Below the pieces are notes generated by a model. That model ran no database searches. It was not told where the DNA came from and saw nothing but the letters and a program-made list of their open reading frames with translations. From contig NZ_JAGYJH010000003.1 in the NCBI RefSeq assembly GCF_018402285.1, positions 1,240,001 to 1,304,000 of the forward strand: a stretch of DNA of 64,000 bases, given 5' to 3'. The stretch comes from Hyphomonas sp. (GTDB lineage Bacteria > Pseudomonadota > Alphaproteobacteria > Caulobacterales > Hyphomonadaceae). Positions 60,814-64,000 of the stretch are shown piece by piece. Each line of letters opens with the position of its first letter. Positions within the stretch are counted from its first letter, which is position 1. The position numbers and the translations under genes were made by a program.

Positions 60814-61407
60814 TCAGCTCCGGCTGAAATCGGCTTCCAGCAGCTTCACGGCAATCTGGCGCGCGCGCTCGGGCGGCTTGCCCAGGAGCTCGCCCAGTGT
60901 CGGGCCGAAGAGCCCCACTCCAAGGGCCAGGATCACGCTTATCAGGATCGAATCCTCAAGCTGCTCTTGCGACAAGTCGGCCGGATTGATCTTCTGGCGG
61001 ATGACTGTCTGAACCGCCTCGCGCACCGTCCGCAGGCGGCGGGATTCGTCGGTCAGCTCCAGCCAGGCGGCGAGGCGCGCAGCGCCCTTGTTTTCAAAGG
61101 CATCAAACAGGCGGGTGAGCGCGACGCTGCGCGCCTGTTTGGGATCTGCAGGCAGGTCCATCTCCAGAAGGCCGCTGACGAGCTCGCCGATCATCTTTTC
61201 CATCAGCGCGGCCTGGACGCCGTCAATGGTGCCGAAATGATGCAGCACGGTCGCGTTTGCCACGCCCGCCGCCTTGGCCACATCCGCCAGGCGCAGGGAT
61301 TGCGGCCCGTGCTCGACCAGCAGGCTTTCTGCCGCAATAAGGATGTTTTCCCTCGACGCTTCAGGGGACCGGCGAATTCTCGGCATCTTCGTTTTCTCTA
61401 TCGACAT
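60814..61407 (-). CDS. TetR-family transcriptional regulator
   Basis: 197 aa. The N-terminal HTH reads ASRENILIAAESLLVEHGPQ and LADVAKAAGVANATVLHHFG, followed by a helical ligand-binding domain. The start is MSIEK at 61407; an internal ATG at 61386 is possible. It is divergent from the metal-dependent-hydrolase gene and convergent with the dehydrogenase pair, so it may sense an acyl-CoA and control this cluster. Confidence 0.9.
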   Translation of the reverse strand: MSIEKTKMPRIRRSPEASRENILIAAESLLVEHGPQSLRLADVAKAAGVANATVLHHFGTIDGVQAALMEKMIGELVSGLLEMDLPADPKQARSVALTRLFDAFENKGAARLAAWLELTDESRRLRTVREAVQTVIRQKINPADLSQEQLEDSILISVILALGVGLFGPTLGELLGKPPERARQIAVKLLEADFSRS

Positions 61408-61491
61408 TTTTGTCAGTAACGGCTATATTCGTGTTTCAACGAGCCTTAAAGGCTCCCATCGATCCTTGTAAGCCGCATTTGCGAGTTGACC

Positions 61492-62328
61492 ATGAAACAC
61501 ACGCCTGAAGATGTAACGATCATTCCGCGCGACATCCGCTTTGATGTGTCCGGCGCCCAGAAGGGCTACTGGATGGATGGCGACCCGGTTGCCACGGCCG
61601 TGATGAACACGCTCTCGCTGACCTTCCCGGACGGCGAGCGCCTCTTCATCGACGCCGTGCGCGCCTACAAGGATCAGGTCAGCGGCAAGGTCGCCCAGGA
61701 TGTGAAGGATTTCATCGCCCAGGAAGCGATCCATTCGCGGGAACACCATTTGCTCAACAAGGTGATTGACCGGGAGAAATATCCCGTCGAGCGCATTGAG
61801 GGAATGATCCGTGAACGGATCGCTTTCTCGCGCTCTGCCGGTCCGATGCGGATGCTGATCGCAACCATCTGCCTGGAACACTTCACCGCGATGCTCGCCG
61901 ACATGCGCGCGCTGCACCAGGACATGTTCAGCAAGACCGATCCGGCGCTGGAACGCCTGTGGCGTTGGCACGCGATGGAAGAGACCGAGCACAAGGCGGT
62001 CACCTATGACGTGTTCATGGAAGTCACCAGGCACTGGTCGCCGGTGAAGCGCTACATGCGCCGCTGCATCTCCATGGCGCTGATCAGCTATTTCTTCACC
62101 CGCAATATCGCCACCTATTCCAGCTGGATGCTGGAAGCGGACGGCTATACGCCCGAAGCGGCGCAGAAAGCGGTCAAGGCCTTCCTCTGGAACAAGCCCG
62201 GCTTCTTCGCGCGCGGCTGGAAAATCTGGATCAGCTGGTTCAAGCCGGGCTTCCACCCCTGGGATCACGACAACCGGGCGCTGATGGCAGAATGGCGCAG
62301 CGAGTTTGATCTGGTGGCGGCCGAATAG
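61492..62328 (+). CDS. predicted metal-dependent hydrolase (COG3687/PF10118 type)
   Basis: 278 aa from ATG 61492. A ferritin-like helical pattern is seen: FIAQEAIHSREHHLLN, CLEHFTAMLADMRAL and WRWHAMEETEHKAVTYDVF, giving several Glu and His residues as in di-iron proteins. The activity of the family is not established. It often stands next to TetR genes in proteobacteria and mycobacteria, as here. The last third is rich in Trp and aromatic residues (WKIWISWFKPGFHPWDHD), suggesting membrane association. Confidence 0.85.
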   Translation: MKHTPEDVTIIPRDIRFDVSGAQKGYWMDGDPVATAVMNTLSLTFPDGERLFIDAVRAYKDQVSGKVAQDVKDFIAQEAIHSREHHLLNKVIDREKYPVERIEGMIRERIAFSRSAGPMRMLIATICLEHFTAMLADMRALHQDMFSKTDPALERLWRWHAMEETEHKAVTYDVFMEVTRHWSPVKRYMRRCISMALISYFFTRNIATYSSWMLEADGYTPEAAQKAVKAFLWNKPGFFARGWKIWISWFKPGFHPWDHDNRALMAEWRSEFDLVAAE

Positions 62329-62398
62329 CCCTTGCCGAGGGGCGCCGCGAGGGATTTGCGTCTGCCCTTCAATGCCGGCCTCCTGAAAACGGCAACCG

Positions 62399-62419
62399 GC
62401 CTGATGCCGGATATCAGGC
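62399..62419. terminator. short hairpin between convergent genes
   Basis: GCCTGAT and ATCAGGC form a 7-bp perfect stem with a 7-nt loop. The stem overlaps the stop codon of the GGDEF-EAL gene. A weak terminator candidate for the two convergent genes. Confidence 0.35.
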
Positions 62420-64000
62420 GCTGAGGCGCATAGCGCCCTCTGTGGTCCCGGCAGGGGCGGGCGCGGCGATTTCCGGATGCAGGTAGGGCATCAGCTGCGT
62501 CTGTGTCATGGCGCGTGAGAAGTGGAAGCCCTGCATGTGCGGCGCGCCCATTTCGCGCAGAATTTCTGCCTGCCTGCCATTGGAAACGCCCTCGACCACG
62601 CAGTCAATCGCGAGGCTTTTGCACAATCCCACAATTGATCGAATGATGCTCCGTGTGCCCCGGCGTGTCATCAGGCCGAGCGTGAACGACCGGTCGATCT
62701 TGAGCCTGGAGATCGGCATCTTCTGCAGGTAGCCGAGTGAGGAATAGCCCGTTCCGAAATCATCGAGCGCAATGCGCACGCCCATATCGGTGAACATCGC
62801 CAGGCAATCCAGCGCGCGTTCGAAATCCTGCATGATCGCCGTTTCGGTGATCTCGAACATCAACCGTTCAGGTGCAAACCCCGATTCCCGGATGATGTCT
62901 TTCAGCCGCGACGCCGTCTCTGGCGAGGCGAGGTCGATGGCCGACAGATTGAAGGAGAGGTGGACATGTTCCGGCCAGGTCAGCGCGTCAGTCAAAGCCT
63001 TCTTCAGTAGGATCCGCGTCAGGCGCGTCACGCTGCCATTCTGCTCGGCCGCGCGGATGAAGATGTCCGGCCGGACGGGTCCGAGCAGCGGCGAGGTCCA
63101 GCGGGCAAGCGCTTCCATCCCGGTCACCGTTCCGTCGGCGGAGCGGATTATCGGCTGGTAGACAATATGGAATTCTTCGTCGCGCGCTTCGCGCAGACCC
63201 TGCTCGATGGAGGATTGTTGCCGGATTTCGCGCTCATGCTGGCTGGTGAACACCATCGGCCGGCCGCGTTCCTGCTGTTTGGAATGATAAAGCGCATAGT
63301 CTGCACGTTCAAACAGCGTATCAGCGGTGTCGCCCGCCTCGGGAAAGGCGGCAAAGCCGACCGACGCGCCAATGCGGGCAACGCCCTCGCGGACATGAAA
63401 CGGCTCGGCGAACGCGTCACAGATCTGCTGGCCGAGTTTCAGGATTTCGGTTTGATCGCCAATGTCCGGCAGGATGATGCCGAACTCGTCCCCGCCGAGC
63501 CGGCCGACAATGCCGTGCGGACCGGCCAGCTGGCGCAGCCGCGCGCCGCTCTGGCTGAGCAACTGGTCGCCTGCCGCATGGCCAAAAATGTCGTTGACCG
63601 GCTTGAAGCCGTCGAGATCGATCACGCCGACGGTCAGGGCGCCGTGCTGTGAGCGGGCCAGTGTCAGGCGTTCTTCCAGCCTGCGGAAAAATCCCCGCCG
63701 GTTGGTCAGTCCTGTGAGGGGGTCCATATGCGCTAACGCGTCGGCTTCAGCAGATTTCTCCTGAAGCTCCTCGACCAGCGCCTTGGTGTCCTGCAGCAAG
63801 CCCTTGCGCAGATGCGCGGCCACCAGAAGATCCAGCGATCCGTCTGCCGGAGAAAAGTCCGACATCTGAAGCATGAAGGCTTCTTCTTCGGCATTCACAT
63901 CGGGCACATGGCCGACCAGAAGGCAGATATTGTCGCTGTCGCGCACGACAATGCCGCGCAGGCGAAGGACTGTCTTCCCGGCCCGAATCATGACGGTCAC
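62414..64000 (-). CDS. GGDEF-EAL cyclic-di-GMP protein, 5' end outside window
   Basis: 528 aa visible. The track's GTG at 64000 is the window edge, so the true start lies beyond. Residues about 10-80 (LRGIVVRDSDNICLLVGHVP, SDFSPADGSLDLLVAAHLRK) look like an HNOBA/PAS-type sensory domain followed by a coiled coil. The GGDEF domain has DPLTGLTNRRGFFRRLE and an intact GRLGGDEFGIIL without an RxxD I-site. The EAL domain has MEALARWTSP, FNLSAIDL, FEITETAI, ALDDFGTGYSSLGYL and KIDRSF, all key residues present. It may synthesise or degrade c-di-GMP. Confidence 0.92.
   Translation of the reverse strand: MTVMIRAGKTVLRLRGIVVRDSDNICLLVGHVPDVNAEEEAFMLQMSDFSPADGSLDLLVAAHLRKGLLQDTKALVEELQEKSAEADALAHMDPLTGLTNRRGFFRRLEERLTLARSQHGALTVGVIDLDGFKPVNDIFGHAAGDQLLSQSGARLRQLAGPHGIVGRLGGDEFGIILPDIGDQTEILKLGQQICDAFAEPFHVREGVARIGASVGFAAFPEAGDTADTLFERADYALYHSKQQERGRPMVFTSQHEREIRQQSSIEQGLREARDEEFHIVYQPIIRSADGTVTGMEALARWTSPLLGPVRPDIFIRAAEQNGSVTRLTRILLKKALTDALTWPEHVHLSFNLSAIDLASPETASRLKDIIRESGFAPERLMFEITETAIMQDFERALDCLAMFTDMGVRIALDDFGTGYSSLGYLQKMPISRLKIDRSFTLGLMTRRGTRSIIRSIVGLCKSLAIDCVVEGVSNGRQAEILREMGAPHMQGFHFSRAMTQTQLMPYLHPEIAAPAPAGTTEGAMRLSA

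Overview
The window looks like a chromosomal segment of a GC-rich, stalked or budding alphaproteobacterium of the Hyphomonadaceae/Caulobacterales type, probably close to Hyphomonas. The evidence is a MipZ-type ParA ATPase, TonB-dependent receptors including a TIGR01782-like one, an L21 protein with a helix-hairpin-helix tail, an alphaproteobacterial complex I accessory subunit, the rplU-rpmA-obgE-proB neighbourhood, and many acyl-CoA genes. This assignment is inferred from gene content and has not been checked by a database search. Most lines of the ORF track are antisense shadows. About 60 protein-coding genes, four tRNA genes and one cobalamin riboswitch can be supported.

Layout. 1-12.5 kb is core metabolism: an alpha/beta hydrolase cut by the left edge, a divergent PEP-carboxylase-like protein, LysR and LacI regulators, a HisC-type aminotransferase, panC, an unknown gene, mipZ, a family VIII esterase, tgt and a lipoprotein. 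12.6-21.1 kb is a genomic island inserted in tRNA-Lys(TTT). It is bounded by a perfect 45-bp direct repeat and carries a DUF4238-like pseudogene, a secreted beta-propeller protein, a TonB receptor and a purple-acid-phosphatase-like enzyme. 21.2-32.9 kb holds a saccharopine-dehydrogenase-fold protein, an acyl-CoA dehydrogenase, a LuxR remnant, kynureninase with a divergent HGGxW hydrolase, a MurC/Mpl ligase divergent from an LD-carboxypeptidase, the pnt transhydrogenase operon, an SDR and a P-loop ATPase.

33.0-37.7 kb is a complete vitamin B12 uptake operon (riboswitch, then btuB-btuF-btuC-btuD) closed by an intrinsic terminator. 37.8-45 kb contains galU, tRNA-Arg, a complex I subunit, tRNA-Pro, an AraC regulator, a TesB thioesterase and a FATP-like acyl-CoA synthetase. 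43.9-51.4 kb on the minus strand is the rplU-rpmA-GNAT-obgE group and the proB-GNAT-RLAN/RimK operon, separated by a plus-strand GST gene and two tiny paralogous membrane proteins that the ORF track missed.

52.2-53.9 kb is a second, AT-rich micro-island abutting tRNA-Ser(CGA), with an imperfect 27-bp repeat at its ends and a CFI-box protein inside. 54.2-64 kb has a membrane diguanylate cyclase, a fatty-acid/acyl-CoA catabolic cluster (CoA ligase, crotonase, a pair of acyl-CoA dehydrogenases, a TetR regulator, a COG3687-type protein) and a GGDEF-EAL protein that runs off the right edge. No CRISPR array, insertion sequence or intact integrase was seen.
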